64,000 nucleotides of DNA, taken from assembly GCA_036583965.1 (NCBI GenBank), contig JAZBQD010000015.1, positions 68,790,830 through 68,854,829 of the forward strand. The letters are read 5' to 3'. Source of the DNA: Prunella strophiata (lineage: Eukaryota; Chordata; Aves; Passeriformes; Prunellidae). The notes under the pieces are model-generated. The model had not been told where the DNA came from, searched no databases, and saw only the letters and a program-made list of their open reading frames with translations. The stretch's first letter is position 1; each line of letters opens with the position of its first letter. Positions 51,501 through 64,000 of the stretch are shown here, piece after piece. The translations under genes were made by a program, and so were the position numbers.

Positions 51501-52459
51501 AACATTGAAGTGAAATTTCAGTTATCTTTAAGTTTACCAGAGACAACTTCAATTTTTGCATCTCTTATGCAAAACAAATTTTGAATTTTCAGCCTTTTCA
51601 GTCAAGTTCAGGAAGAAATAAATAAATAGGAAAAGTCTCCAAAACACTTGTTTTCCTATGGGGTCCCAATGTGCCCAGTTTTTAACCTCTCTGAACTCAG
51701 GAGTTGATTTGAGGTGGAAAACAGAATCTGAGGCTGTGGCAACTGACTCTGGGATTTCTTGATGCTTTTCAAGATTGAGGAACTAATCATTACAGCAGCC
51801 AACCCAGCATTGGAAATGCAAGTTAGACCATAATAAACATCTGATACAACTAAGTGCAATGACACCAGAAAGCTCACCTGGGGAATTTAGGTACTGGTTT
51901 TATTTTGAATAGGCTCTTCCAGAATTCTAGGCAGAGTTGTCATTGGTCTGTAACATTAGAAGAGCAAACACAGCCATGAAAGTTTTAAAAAGCTGTGACT
52001 TTTTCCTCCTTCACAAAAAGGTTGGCTGTGATAATACTGCAGTGGACTGGAGACTGGTGCGAGAGCAATGACCATCCCAAATCTGCCACACTACCTGGCT
52101 ATAAGCTGCTTAAGACTATGAAATGCTGATAGTATATTTTTTAGATTAATTTGACTAAAATAAAAATAACAGGAAGTCACCTGGATTCACCTAGGAAAGA
52201 GAACTCCACATAAAACTTTTAGAATAGGAAAACAAATGCTTAGAATTGCTTTTAAGTGTTCATATGATTTATGAGAGAAACTGGAAAAAGTTGGATAAAG
52301 CTTATCTGAGGATGTTTATTCCAGAGCTATATACCTGCTTGGAGTTTGCAGTCACGAGTGGTACTTCAACCATATCTGTGTTTCTTTCCTGGCAATAATA
52401 TTTCACAGAAGGGAATCAAAGCACCTGCTTTTACTGCAGCAGCCTCAGCAGAAATGTCC
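48541..52459. other. Intergenic spacer upstream of DDC
   Basis: No gene or clear repeat is recognised. Confidence 0.65.
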
Positions 52460-52767
52460 CGGAGTGTGCAGCACAGACGGGGGAGCATGTGATCAGACAC
52501 TCACTTGCTAATGAACTTGTGAATGGAGCCCCTGGAAGAAAGCACAGGGCACTGCGGAGTTAACCTAGGCTAGGGCTGTTTCTCGGTGGATCCCGCTGCT
52601 TTTCGGGGAGCTGTCTTTGCTGAAGTAGGTTTTGGAGGAGCTGTGGGAGGAGGGGGAGATGCTGCTGCTGCTGCTGCTGCACGTTCAGTGCAAAGCCCGT
52701 GGCTGTGATAGGCTGAAGGGACATGGATACTCTGCCTATATATGCTGGCAACTGCATCCTCTCCGCT
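52460..52767 (+). promoter_or_regulatory. DDC: DDC promoter with TATA box
   Basis: A TATATAT at 52737-52743 stands about 30 bases before a GC-richer stretch that ends in a perfect splice donor. A run of seven TGC units (52660-52680) lies 57 bases upstream of the TATA box. The arrangement, 5.7 kb before the first coding exon, fits a DDC first-exon promoter, probably the neuronal one by comparison with mammals (inference). Confidence 0.6.
52660..52680 (+). repeat. (TGC)7 trinucleotide repeat
   Basis: Seven uninterrupted TGC units close upstream of the DDC TATA box. Polymorphism is likely. Confidence 0.9.
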
Positions 52768-52841
52768 TTATAGCTGTCACTGAGGAGCAAAGAAAGGCAG
52801 TGAGGAGGGCAGGGGAGAAGCAGAAACCTTACCAACTCGCT
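52768..52841 (+). other. DDC: DDC noncoding first exon
   Basis: The start is placed about 30 bases downstream of the TATA box. The exon ends CTCGCT before GTAAGTAAC, a perfect donor. It contains no ATG that would compete, and the first ATG of the mRNA would be in the exon at 58513. No transcript evidence was seen. Confidence 0.55.
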
Positions 52842-55800
52842 GTAAGTAACATTCTTTGTCCTTAAGGCTTTATGGTTATTAAATTCAAGTAGGTACATTT
52901 GGTTTAATGCAACAATTGGTTATGGAGAGTGAGATCTCAGTTAATAAGCAACCAGCTTGTGTTATTTTAGGGATGATGATAATAATAATAACATTTATTT
53001 TTAATCTAAATTTGCACAATGTCGTGTACGCCTTTTGTGTTGTGTTTGCTTTTTTTTACATCTGATGTATGTCAGCTGTAACTGTTTGTATACATTTATG
53101 TAGAATCCCATATATACAAAAGTTTGTACCTTGTCTTTTCAAGTACATGCAGTGCTTGCAATAACCAAGCAGAACTTGGGAAATTCTCTGCCAAATATTC
53201 TGAATAATAAAATTTCAAGAGAAATTAAATGTATTACTTTTTTAGGGTGAAATTTGCCTCAGAAATAACCCTTTCCCTTAACTGTAGCAAGACCTTAGTA
53301 GGGAACATTATGAAGTTGCAGACACGGTGCCAGTGGCAGTAAATGAATACAGCCAGCAACTTCTGGAAAATGTAATTCTTTAAATAAAATGTAGGGGTTA
53401 TAACATATACTCCTCATTCTTGACTTGTGCAAAGGTAGAAGTAGAACCAAAGTAGATCCAGTTCCTTTTTACTTCTGTTGAAGTAAAATTCATCCTTTGG
53501 CTCTTTCTTCTGGCAATATCCTATTGCCAGCAGGGGAAGTTCAGCTTAACAGTGGCAACAGCTGCAAAAACCTTCAGTTGGGTTCAGTAGCAGGAAGTTC
53601 TCGTGGCTTCAGTGGTGTCACTGAAGCACCATGAGCCCTAAAATTACATTTTGGTCTGCAACAATCAGTTGGCAGAATAGAAAATGCACTTGACTCATAT
53701 ATTGGAAAGATACACAGTTATAGCTGTATTTGCTCAAAAAAAGTAATCAGTTTTAGGTGCTACTAATGTGTCTATGCATTCTTCCTGTCTGTGTGTATAA
53801 ACAGGAGCTGCTAAAAGATTTTATTTTGTTAGCTGCTGTTTATTTTAGTTTGATCAACTGGAGAAGAGGCAGGCATAAAATTATAAAGCATGAAATAAAT
53901 ATACCTCTCTCCTCATTTGTTCTGCTTTTGCTCTTTTCCCTCCTTTTCTGCTTTTTCATCTTTTTTCTGTTTTTCTTTCTCATAACAAATTTCTTTCTCA
54001 ATTCTCATACAAATTTCCTGGTAGCATTTAGATATATTTTACATTCATATTTAGTAAATATAAAACATCCCACCCAGATTCTAAAATCATAGACAATACT
54101 TTTTAACAGAAATAATGAATAAGTTGAATGTTACCAACATAATACTATACCCATAAATATCTTTAATAATTACTTGTGTGTAAACTACTAATTTGTATGG
54201 TTCAGTTTCAGATAAAGTAGAAAATTGCTTGCAAATGAACATACACCATCTAAAGACCAGCAACAATTTTCAGTAACTTCAGTAAAATAAAATGTGTCTG
54301 TATTCTAATTTCAGTGCTCTGAGGTAGGAGTAGTTTTAAAAAAGCAACAAAGGATATGTCAACTTTAAATTGTGTAGTGCACTTGTCCTCTGACAAATTA
54401 CAGCAAAATCAAAGACCAAGGAGTTTATATATGAATAAGTAAAAAAAGATACAGTGATATAATTTAAGGTTTAACATGATTTTTCTTGGTTTTACCTGTA
54501 GTTTAGAGCAGAGCTCAATCTTCTCCAAGTAAAGTAGGATTTGATCTGAAGTACGCAGTGGTGACAGTATCCATTGATTCTTGCTGGGAACAAAAATGCT
54601 CATGCAGAATATATGCTTGGTAAAATTGTATTTTATCAGCCAGAGTGAGGCTGTCAATGATTTTGCATACAGCATGCTCACAGTGTGGTAGAGGTTGATG
54701 ATTAGGCAGGGCATCTCCTGAGAAGCTGTGCTCTCCTCACTTGGGGTTCAGCTCGCAGATACTGAATGTGCTGAAACTCATCCAGGGAGGTGTGGGATCT
54801 CTGAAAGTGTGGAGACTTGCTCATTCTTTAGGGGCCTTCAGGAAGATATGCCACTATTAAATACTTTAGAGAGAGGCTTAGTTTCTCTGAAATTTCCCTT
54901 TAGTTTTGGAAACTCGACTTGCATTATTTTGCAGTTCAAGTTCCTTTGAGTTAAGTGGATACTTTGACTGCATGCAGACTGTAACATTCTGAATCCCTTC
55001 AGAAAGTACAGATTCTCTCAAACAGTATTTTCATTTTTAACCCTAAGGCCTGAGTTCTCTGAAGTATTTTGCTTCTTAGAAAATCCCTATATATTTTTAA
55101 ATATACTGGCACAGAAGGAAGGTCTCTCCCTATGCATTGTGTTGTTGCATTGTACGTGAGCTTTATGTGCATGCAAGAGGTAGAGATATTCTGTAGTAGT
55201 AGAGAAGTGATTTGCATTTTGATAGTACTTACTAGTGAGCATTACAGTTGTCTGCTGGAGGTGGCTTCCATAGCAAGTAGTACTTTTCAAGCAGATGAAG
55301 TGAGATCCAGTAGCGAACAGTTTAGGAATAGATTAAAAATAGGGATGAAAGTGTAAGTGGGTCTTGTCACTCACAGAAGAACAGATATAAAATAGGAGGT
55401 GAAAAGGATGACCACTGTGTTCCTGCAAGGAGTATGCCTTCACAGTTCCCCCTGTGAGATACGTATATTACTGTAGGTAGGGAATTTTCAGGGAAGGACT
55501 TTTAGGAAGGAAGATGCATGAATAGAAAAAAAAAAGATTTTTAATTTCTTGGTATTGTCTTTGGAGGAAAGAAGGGTTAAATACTTTGCTGCAGATTGAA
55601 GCAGTTTGACATACTTCCCTGCATCAAAGTGAATTGTAAGAGTATTAGAGATTAAGTAAATATTAGTTCATATTCTAACACTGCAACCACTGTAGCACAT
55701 TTGGGATGAAGGGCTAAGCCTTCGATTCTTAACATTTAGGCTTCCTGGTTCAGTTACATCCATGCAAAACAGTGGGTTTCCCCTGTAATTTAATTCTTTA

Positions 55801-58512
55801 CCTGAATTTTGCTATTGCAACAGTGATTTATGACAGAAGCAGTGTAGCCAAAACAATGCTAGGATGAGCCAGTGAACCTCCCATTCTTGGGAAGAAGTAA
55901 AGTTACCCAATAACAAACAAGATCTTCGTGATTAGACAAAATGTGTGTTTTGTCAAATTGAGTTCCACAGCAATAGACTAAAACCACGGAATGTGTATCT
56001 GATATTTAGATATAATATTTTATTTGCTTATCCTGATATCCAAAAAGAACTTTGTCCAAACTTCTAATAATAAAAATAACAATATCAGCATACTGTGTAG
56101 CAACAAGATGATGTAAATATCACAACCTATAAAACATACCACGTATGTTCCGGTAATATGAAAAAGTAAATTCTTTTTTTTTGTTTTTTGATAAAGTAAA
56201 TTCTTTTTTTCTGTGTGTTTGTGAGCTGTGTTGAGCTTACACACAATGTGATTTAATTTATGCCATTTGATGTGTATTTTAGGAAAAGTCCATGTGATCC
56301 ACAGAAGTTTTTATGTTAAGTGGTCCCTTATGTTTGATTACTACCAAGTAAAGCTAGGGAGTAGTGTAGTGATGCTCTTACACACTGATACTCTTACCTG
56401 TCTGGATGCTGTACTTGGGGTTCACTGGAACTACGGATGTGGAATGAGATACTCAGCTGAAGTGATCCGTGTGTAAAGGTCTGTAGGAATAACTGTAGCA
56501 GGGTGGTGAGCAACAGCAGTGCTGGGACACCAATCCTCATGTTCTGAGTCAGTTCAGTCTCAGGCATCTCCCACTAATTTGTCAGTTGTTTGTTAAATTC
56601 TTTTTTTCTTAGCTTTCTTCTCTGAAACCAGAGGAAAAAATAACAGATCACCTCATGCAAGTTCTTTAGGGCATGCTAAAGCAATGAACCCATGAATGAA
56701 GTACCATAAAAGAAATAATAATAGCATGACTTAAGAGTTAAGTTAGAGATGCATTGAAAAAGAAGTGCAACAGTAAAGTATTTAGATTTCTTCTAGCAAA
56801 AAATATCTAAACCTATGAACAGAGCTTCGGTGTGTAATTAGATTGCTGCCACAGAAATGCATATTGATTGCTGCAGTTCATGCTGATTTCTTTAGAGAGT
56901 TTATTAAAATTTTGAACAATGAACAAAGATGTGTTAAATGAAATTGCACATAAGATTTAGGGGGTATGGAAGAAATTGAATCATCCTGATTTTAAAGGAT
57001 GAGAAACAAAACAGCTCGTTTAAACACAGGTTTTTGAAGGGGAGTTGACACACAAAGCTGCCCACTGCACATTCTAAGGACTGTAATGACCACTGCTAAT
57101 GTATTTCCAGCAACTTAGTAGCAACATATAAGAAAGGTCCTGATACCCCTTTATGAAAGGTATAGACAGAGCCAAATGAACACTCACATGATGATTAAAG
57201 AGATTTTACTCCAGTAAAATAGTCACAGGAGCAACCATCTCTGGGGATCTACTGTGCAGATCCTTGCTCTCCCAAGTGTTTTGTGACCTACAGCAGCACT
57301 CTGTCTTCTTAAATAGAAGCAGCAGCTGCTCCACACAAATCCCAGATCCTCTGTTTGTAGCAATGGAGACATGTCTAAGATAGTGCTTGTTAATGTCTTT
57401 CTCATGTGATGTTACAGTACTAATTCAAATGTAATAAAACCCAGGAGGTTCTCTTTTCTCAAAATTATGTCCTCTGTTAGAAATCATTATCCCAAATACT
57501 TAATATCTGAAAAATTGTCTCCTACTTACCTAATATTCACATTGTGCTTAATACAATTATTTTCTTACAAAGTGAAGATCTACAGGTGTGTGAGCTAAGC
57601 ACAATAGTTCTTGAGACCAGCAGTGAATATCCTTTCTTCTCTTGCCAATTTTTTGACTGGATTCCAAGGAACAGCATCCCTCAATGTGAGCGTATAAAGA
57701 TCCCTTTTTTGGTACTCAGTGAATAAAAAGTTTCAGCCATATATTCACTGAGTACTCAAAATGCACAGCTAGACAGAGAAATAAAATTGGGTGGGCCAGG
57801 GTGGCAGGAGCAGGCACCATTATATCATGAATTTATGTTTGCAGAGCACTTTGCAGGCAAACTCCAGCTCATCTCAGCTCAGCCATGTATCACTCTGGGT
57901 GTGCTCACACAATCTGCCTATCTCAAATACGCCTGGAGCTGCAGCCCAACATCTGGGAAATATGGACAGCCTCAGACAGAGCTTCCTCACATTCTCCTGC
58001 AAAACAGAGTGCAGATCAACTTGAAGTGAATTCTTTTTGAAACCTCACTAAGAAACAAAGTTTTGTAGATGACAAAGCATGTGCATTTACAGTGAAATAA
58101 TAAAGAAGCTAGATCTTGAGGCAAGACAAGAGTTGAGAAGCAGATAAAATGACAGGACAGCACAGTGGATCACTGTGATAACTGTGATTATTATAGCTTG
58201 TTATTACAGATTATAATAGAGACACACAGCAGGCTATTTTCTTACACTTCTCCATAAGGCAGAAGAGAGCTGATTATGTGCCATTTAACAGTGCCACATC
58301 CTTGTGTCAACAAGCAGCTGTAGGAAACAAATCTGTATTTTTTGAATCTTCATCAATGTGGTTCTCCTGTGCTAAGCTTACTGTCTGTCTGTATTAATCT
58401 AATCTACTCATATCATGACCATATGAGTCTTCCTATAAATCATGTGAATAACAGGTTTTAAACTAGTAAAATTCTCTTTCAAAAATGAATATTTTTTCTC
58501 TTTCTTTTCAAG
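52842..58512 (+). other. DDC: DDC first intron, 5.7 kb
   Basis: It runs from GTAAGT to CTTTCTTTTCAAG. It is AT-rich, with a 17-base direct repeat (AAAGTAAATTCTTTTTT) about 30 bases apart near 56164-56212. No gene or transposon is recognised. Confidence 0.6.
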
Positions 58513-58749
58513 TGTTTTTCTGAGAATAAGCCCTAAACTCTGATACCCATGGATGCTGCAGAATTCCGCAAGAGAGGGAAGGAGATGGTGGACTATGTTG
58601 CAGATTACCTGGAGAAGATAGAGAAACGACAGGTATTCCCAGATGTGGAGCCAGGATACCTACGGCCCCTCATCGCAGACTGTGCACCCCAGGATCCTGA
58701 GAGCTTTGAGGATGTCTTTAAAGACATTGAGAAGATCATTATGCCAGGG
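58513..58749 (+). CDS. DDC: DDC, aromatic L-amino acid decarboxylase, first coding exon
   Basis: This PLP-dependent enzyme converts L-DOPA to dopamine and 5-HTP to serotonin in the cytosol. The exon starts after CTTTTCAAG (58512), has 36 noncoding bases, and opens at ATG 58549. The 67 codons begin [19 protein letters not shown], include the [10 protein letters not shown] motif of group II decarboxylases, and end EKIIMPG before GTAAGA in phase 0, where the mammalian exon also ends. They form the N-terminal helical segment that wraps around the partner subunit of the dimer. The catalytic and PLP-binding residues lie in later exons beyond the window. The tandem position after GRB10 agrees with the mammalian order. 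Histidine decarboxylase has a similar N-terminus, but the sequence and neighbour favour DDC. Confidence 0.95.
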
Positions 58750-60242
58750 GTAAGAGAAATGGAGCTGTAGTTCAATGTTCAGTACTGCATTTAGGTCTTC
58801 AAACACCTTAAAGAAAGAAAGTGTGGGTTTACCAACATAAGTACCCACACTGATTAACTTTCAGAAGGCAGGAGTCAGCTTTACATGTTGAATATTATCT
58901 AACTAATGTTTTCCATTCTTCCTAGAAATATTCAAATAATTATTTTGCTTCATGCATGGTTTACTTTTGAAAATAATTCCCTTTCCTCCCTTGAACTGGT
59001 TAAGGCAAAACTTCATAACTTTCAGTTTCATGTGATATTTTTACTACTTTCATAGCACGGTAAATATTTTACAAAATAGTATTTTTATTAGTCTGCTGTG
59101 CCTACAGTTTTTCTTCAAGCTGATCTTTAAATGTTAAAATTCTCTTAGGAGACTTCTTTTTATTAGAGAGTTGACTAGAAAGGATTCTTCCCAATACTTG
59201 TTCTGTTGACTTACTCTCCTAAATGTCAACTACTTCTTGTAGCTTCTAAGGCAGAGGACCACTGCCTAAATATTAATCCTTGAATAGATCAGTATTGGAC
59301 AGACAATGCAGAACACTTGGCAAAGCATCTGGCATTTGTTCAGGCCTGAAATTTTCTTGTTTTTTCCACCCATGGTGCACTTTTTTTATTTTAAATATAT
59401 GCTTGTCTCCTAAGGCCTCTAAGTAGCTTGAAGAGAACTGAATTATTAGTAGAAGTTAATGAGGAATCACTCCTTTGGATCTCTGCAGTAACACTTTGGA
59501 TTTCTTCTCTAGATGTAGCTAGGTGATATGATTGTGATGGGACTGGACATAACAATCAAAATGGCTTTAGTCAATGTACTATTACACCAATTCCTTTTCA
59601 CTGACCAATGTAAATATTTGATATTCAATATGATTTTATCTTGTTTTCCTTGGAGTCAGCCCTGCTGTACTTTAACAGGCAAAAGCTTCATTGAAGTAAA
59701 TTGAAACCCTTGCACTCTTTTCAAAGATTTGTGGATGAAGTCGTAAATCCAAGGGAATTAAATCAATGCAGATTAGATAAGAGAATTATGTCCAACACAT
59801 GCAAATACTTTAATTGCTGCTCATAGATATAATTGCCTTTTCTTTTTCATTGGAGGAAAATAGTAATGTCTGTGAAGTAGAAAAGAAAACACTTTGAACA
59901 CTTGAGAACTTCCAATAAAATAATAACAGATTAAAAAATAAGAGATGAATCACTTGAGAGTAGAAAGTGAGACATTGAATTCCAATTATGTCATCAGCAT
60001 GTCATGTTCTCTCTTAACTAAATTGACTTTTTCTTGATGTTTATGTGCCCTGCAAACAAATTTACAAAGTGATACATTCTGAAGAAAAATTGTTCTATCC
60101 TAAATTTTTCCACTGGTGTTAAATGTTAGTGACACAAAGAGCACAATATAAATCCCAGTTCTTATAGTAATTCTGATTCTGCCCATGTTGTTTATACTTA
60201 ATTCCAAAGACTCACATGGGCAGAGAACCACAAGGTTATGTA

Positions 60243-61140
60243 TAGTAGAGATTGAATGGTATCTCAGGATCATTTAGTCCATCCCTTCCACTCAAAGCTG
60301 AGTCAGCTAGATCAGCTGACTTGTTCAGGACTATGTCCAGCTGGTCACTGAATATCTCCAAGGATGAACTCTGCTCTCCTGTTCCAAAGTTGGATCACCT
60401 TCACAGTAAAAAAGCTTTTTCTTATGTTTAAGTGGATTTTTCTCTATTTCAGTTTGTGTACATTTCTTGTTGGCTTGTCACTGGGTACTTCTGAAAAGAA
60501 TCTGGTTTCATCTTCTTTACACCTTCCCATGTGGAGTTTATACACATTAACAAGGTGAGCTTCCTGCAGACTGAACTACCCCAGCTCTTTCAGACACTTG
60601 CCACATGACAGATGCAGCAATTAATCATCTCCAAAGCCTTTCACTGGAATCACTCATAGACAAACAAAGACATACTCCTTGTACTGGAAAACCCAGAACT
60701 GGATGTGGCATTCCAGGTGTGGCCTTTCCAGTGCTGCATAGAAGGGAAAGATCAACTCTTTTGACCTTCTGGCAGCAGTTTTGTTCCCCTAGCCCAGAAT
60801 GCTCTTGGGTCACAGTGTTTGCTGCCAGGGTGCATTGCTGGCTCACGTTCAGCTTGGCCACCAGGATCCCCCAGGTCCATTTCTTCCAAGCTGCTTGCCA
60901 GCCAGTCAAACATTGCTCTGTGTGGGGTAGGGGGTTATTCCTCACCAGGTACAGGCTTTTGCATTTCTTTGGTCAGTTTCATGGGTTTCCTGTTGGCCCA
61001 TTTCTGCAGGCAGTTAAGGTCCCTTTGAATTGCAGCATGACCATACCGTGTATTGAGCACTCCTCCCAGTTTTATGTCATCTGCAACATTGCTGAGGGTG
61101 CAGTCTATCCCATCATCAAGGATATTTAATGGAAATACTG
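60243..61140 (-). mobile_element. CR1 LINE with reverse-transcriptase remnant
   Basis: On the minus strand a frame at 61140-60935 reads DDGIDCTLSNVADDIKLGG and AAIQRDLNCLQKWANRK, a degenerate form of the CR1 reverse-transcriptase region around its active-site DD. It continues in another frame with LNVSQQCTLAAN, then into the 3' part. Frameshifts and stops show it is dead. Confidence 0.85.
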
Positions 61141-61530
61141 GCCTTTCCCCTTCATTCTCCATGTGACCTAGCCTTGAACACTTCCAGGGATGGAGCACTT
61201 ACAACCTGCCTGGGCAGTTGTTTCAGTACCTCACCACCCTCACAGTAAAGAATGTTCTTTTCAAACATATAATCTAAAACTACTCTCAGTTTAAGATCAT
61301 TCCCTCATGTCCTATCAGTACACGCTCTTGCAAAAAGTCTCTCTCTATCTTTCTTGTAGGCTCCCTTTAGGTACTGGAAGGCCAGAGTTAGATCACCCCA
61401 AAGCCTTCTGTTTTCCAGGCTGAGCAATCCTACTTCTCTCAGCCTGTTCTCACAGGAGAGGTGCTCTATTCCTCTGATCATCTTGATATTCCTCCTCTGG
61501 ACTCGTTCTCCCTTGTACTGGGGATCATGG
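61141..61530 (-). mobile_element. Second CR1 3'-part fragment
   Basis: On the minus strand it reads GAACAGGCTGAGAGAAGTAG and a CTGCCCAGGCAGGTTGT segment, a CR1 3' region that duplicates the kind of sequence at 60243-60650. It therefore belongs to another copy or a rearrangement. It lacks the terminal repeat. Confidence 0.8.
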
Positions 61531-61559
61531 AGGTGAACACAGCAGTGCAGGTGGGGTGC

Positions 61560-62240
61560 AGAAGGGAGGAGAGGGGCAGAATCCCCTCCTTTCCCCTGAT
61601 GCCCACACTGCTTTGAATGCAGCCCAGGGCAGTGCCTTCACCAGTTCTTTCCTGTTGGTAAATGTGCAGTCCCACACCATGTCCCACATTTTCGTCAGTT
61701 CCTCCACAGTTTCCCGTGCTAAGTAATTATCAATGCCCTCCAGAGCCCTCCTGTGTCCTGCTGTGTTGTCTGTCCAGCAGATGTGAGGATTATGACCTGT
61801 GAACATGAGGTTTCTTCCAGCTGTCTGAATGCTGCACTCATGTACTTCTTCTGATCAGGCAGTCTGTAGCAGACACACACCCCCAAATGTTGCCCATTTT
61901 GTTATCTTCACCAGTCTTGACTCACAAGTTCTTGACTGGCTCATTGTCCATTCTTAGGCAGAGGCCAGTGCATTCCTGCTGTTCTCTTGCATACAGGATC
62001 ACTCCTCTGCCTTGCCTTCCTATTCTGACCTTCCTGAAGAGCCTGTCCTCATCTGCTGCAGAACTTCAGTCATGTGAGCAGTCCCACAGCACCTCTGTGA
62101 TCCCAGTGAAGTCACAGCCCTGTACCTGCACACAGCCTTCTGTTCCCTTCTGTTTGTTCCCCATGTGTTGTGCCACAGCTTGTAGGTGCTTCAGAGAGGC
62201 ACCTGTTTATCTTGATTCCCCAGAAAAGATGTGAGAGCTC
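61560..62240 (-). mobile_element. CR1 LINE endonuclease-region fragment
   Basis: On the + strand TCCTGCTGTGTTGTCTGTCC, GGCAGTCTGTAGCAGAC and AAGAGCCTGTCCTCATC are the antisense of the CR1 ORF2 endonuclease region. A 93-codon minus frame at 61806-61525 covers part of it. It is likely the 5' part of the element whose RT lies at 60935-61140. Confidence 0.7.
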
Positions 62241-64000
62241 CTCTGTCCTGCTCCTGCCCTAATGCTGCCCTCTCAGCACTTCCTAATTTATGTAGTTATA
62301 CTGGGGATCAGTCTGCTTTAGACTTAGCTTCTTTTTGAGTTCTCTCATGTCCATGTTAACCTTCTCCCTTTGCTTGCCATGCTTGGTCCATCTTTCTCCC
62401 TTGATTGTGGGTTTTCCTCTCCTTCCCTCATTGTTCCTAGTTTAAAGCTCCCCTTACCAGGTTATCCAGCCAGTCTGCAAAGATATTTTTGCCTCTAATT
62501 TCTCAGGTTATATCCCGTAATCTTCTTCCCATGTTTTTCCTGACAAGAATAACATTTAAAAGTACATCTAGTGTTTTTCATCTATAGCATTTACCCACTG
62601 TTTCACCAGGGAATGTCTTATATCCATTTTAAGAATTAAGAACTTCAGAAAGAATAAGTAATATGGCATATCATAAATGCTTGTTTTGGCTGTAAGCTCT
62701 TGGTGGCCCATAAGTGATTCTTGTTTCATTCATGCTGACATCTATACTGTGTTAGTTGTGTTCAGATATTTGACACTCATTGTATGACTAAAAGTATGAA
62801 AGTGGTTCCTTCAGAAGAGCAGGGATCAATTAATTGTGTGAAGCAATATTGATGCAGTACCTAGTGCTGTCTTCACCCTGTAGGAGAAAAACATTCATGA
62901 GTAGTGAAACTTCTTTATGGGGACTTATTGTGAAATGTAAGGTAGACCTTCAAAGGGCAGTCCACTCAATGATAATGACAATAATGGCACTAGGTTCCTG
63001 ATTCTAACACAGAAAGAGAGGGAATAACTGCAGAACTCTGATCTCCACAGCAGGCAGGCAGTAGGAAAGGATCTGCAATGTAAAAATTTCAGTTGCCTTT
63101 CATTCTCAGATTTGCTTTGCTGTCCTTTTTTAGAGCCAAAAATGATCAAGTGTAGTTGTAACTGCAAACAGCAGTACTTCAAGATGCTAATTTTCCTCAC
63201 ATTGTATCCATTAATCTATGAACTTTCAGCTGAAGTACCTATCCTTAGTGTGTAGTAAAGGAAGACTATTTCTTAGACTAAGGCAAACCAGAGAAAGACA
63301 TCCTTAGAAGAAATCTTGGAAATAGAATGTCTCTGAGAAACACTAGAGTGGTAATAAGGGTGAATCCAAGACCTTTGTATATCATTAGTTATCAGCAGAG
63401 GGCAAAAAAGCCAGGCATCAATTATGTCAGGCTCTTTGCAATATCTGACTAAGTGTATCTGTTCCAACATGGTGAAAAAAAAGAATTTTACATCTGCTTC
63501 AAGGGACGGGGGAAGGGGAGGGAGGAGGAAGAAGTGCAGCTGCACTTGCCCCAGGGCTTTTAGCTTTTTTGCTTTGTGTGAGTGGTGCAACTGGAATCTG
63601 CTGTGTTTCATCAAGCAAATGGCTCCCAGCAAGCAGTCAGTTTAACTTGATTAACCCAAGATGAATGTCACAAGTCTTACAGATCACAGAGGATTAGAGC
63701 TGGGGAGATGAACAGTGGCGGCTCTGGCTCATTATGGACATCAGTGAAAGTGTGCACGTGGATCCTATCGGGGACCACTGCTTCTTGAATATTTTATTGT
63801 TTTCCTGTGAAGAACCAATGTCCCATCCAGAGTTTTTTTTCTGATTTGTGAAGGAAGGCATTTGCCACAAGAACTCTAAAATTTTGTTAGAGCAAAGAAA
63901 GATATCCTGACCAAATATGAGATACAGCTGAAAAGGTTCACAGTGGCTTGTCTTTGGATAACTGATTTGACAGGTTTCAACCTAGTGACCAGTGAAAATG

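Larger units (their letters stand above)
58750..64000 (+). other. DDC: DDC intron 2, partial
   Basis: It starts GTAAGA. No third coding exon (the expected continuation of the decarboxylase fold) is seen before the window ends. The middle is occupied by antisense CR1 pieces at 60243-62240; the rest is unrecognised. Confidence 0.85.

Noticed and set aside
60605..61129. A 174-codon plus-strand frame in DDC intron 2
   Set aside because: It is the opposite strand of a CR1 reverse-transcriptase region.
58750..64000. A third DDC coding exon
   Set aside because: Searched for by eye in the continuation of the decarboxylase fold and not found. It must lie beyond the window.
1..64000. CRISPR arrays, operons, phage or bacterial genes, tRNA or rRNA genes
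   Set aside because: Nothing of this kind was seen. The window is vertebrate nuclear DNA with spliced genes and CR1 repeats.

Overview
This is vertebrate nuclear DNA, almost certainly from a bird. Genes are split into short exons (75-157 nt for internal coding exons) with GT-AG introns. All the LINE copies I recognise are CR1 elements, some ending in ATTCTGTG-type tails. There is an avian-type ERV LTR fragment. The species cannot be fixed from the window.

Layout, all genes on the + strand. (1) 1-27505 plus a roughly 3 kb 3' UTR to about 30480: the 3' two thirds of GRB10, the insulin/IGF receptor adaptor. Twelve coding exons from the RA domain to the stop codon are present (1,287 nt, 428 residues). 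They encode RA, PH, BPS and SH2 in order, with every splice phase consistent and no internal stop. Upstream N-terminal exons are not in the window. A strong CpG island (about 4340-5460) just before the RA exon ends in a candidate alternative first exon. That exon carries its own ATG and a splice donor exactly in phase with the RA exon, predicting a short GRB10 of 443 residues. (2) About 30480-52450: a spacer with no recognisable protein gene. It holds CR1 copies, one split by a probable solo LTR, and an ERVL-like LTR fragment. It also holds a second CpG-rich island (35690-36480), followed by an HNF1-like site and a splice donor that could be an upstream DDC promoter. (3) About 52460-64000: the start of DDC (aromatic L-amino acid decarboxylase). 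I see a TATA-box promoter, a noncoding first exon with a GTAAGT donor (about 52768-52841), the first coding exon (58549-58749, 67 codons), and then a long intron filled in part by rearranged antisense CR1 (60243-62240). The remaining DDC exons lie beyond the window.

The tandem order GRB10 then DDC on one strand matches the neighbourhood known in mammals, where the pair belongs to an imprinted domain; imprinting is not known in birds. The two genes do not act in one pathway: GRB10 restrains receptor tyrosine kinase and growth signalling, and DDC makes dopamine and serotonin.

The most notable structures are the in-phase alternative GRB10 first exon, a 265-bp imperfect palindrome in a GRB10 intron (7888-8152), the possible second DDC promoter, and an LTR-like insertion that splits a CR1 copy and carries a near-perfect target duplication. 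Everything was read by eye; no alignment or database search was run.
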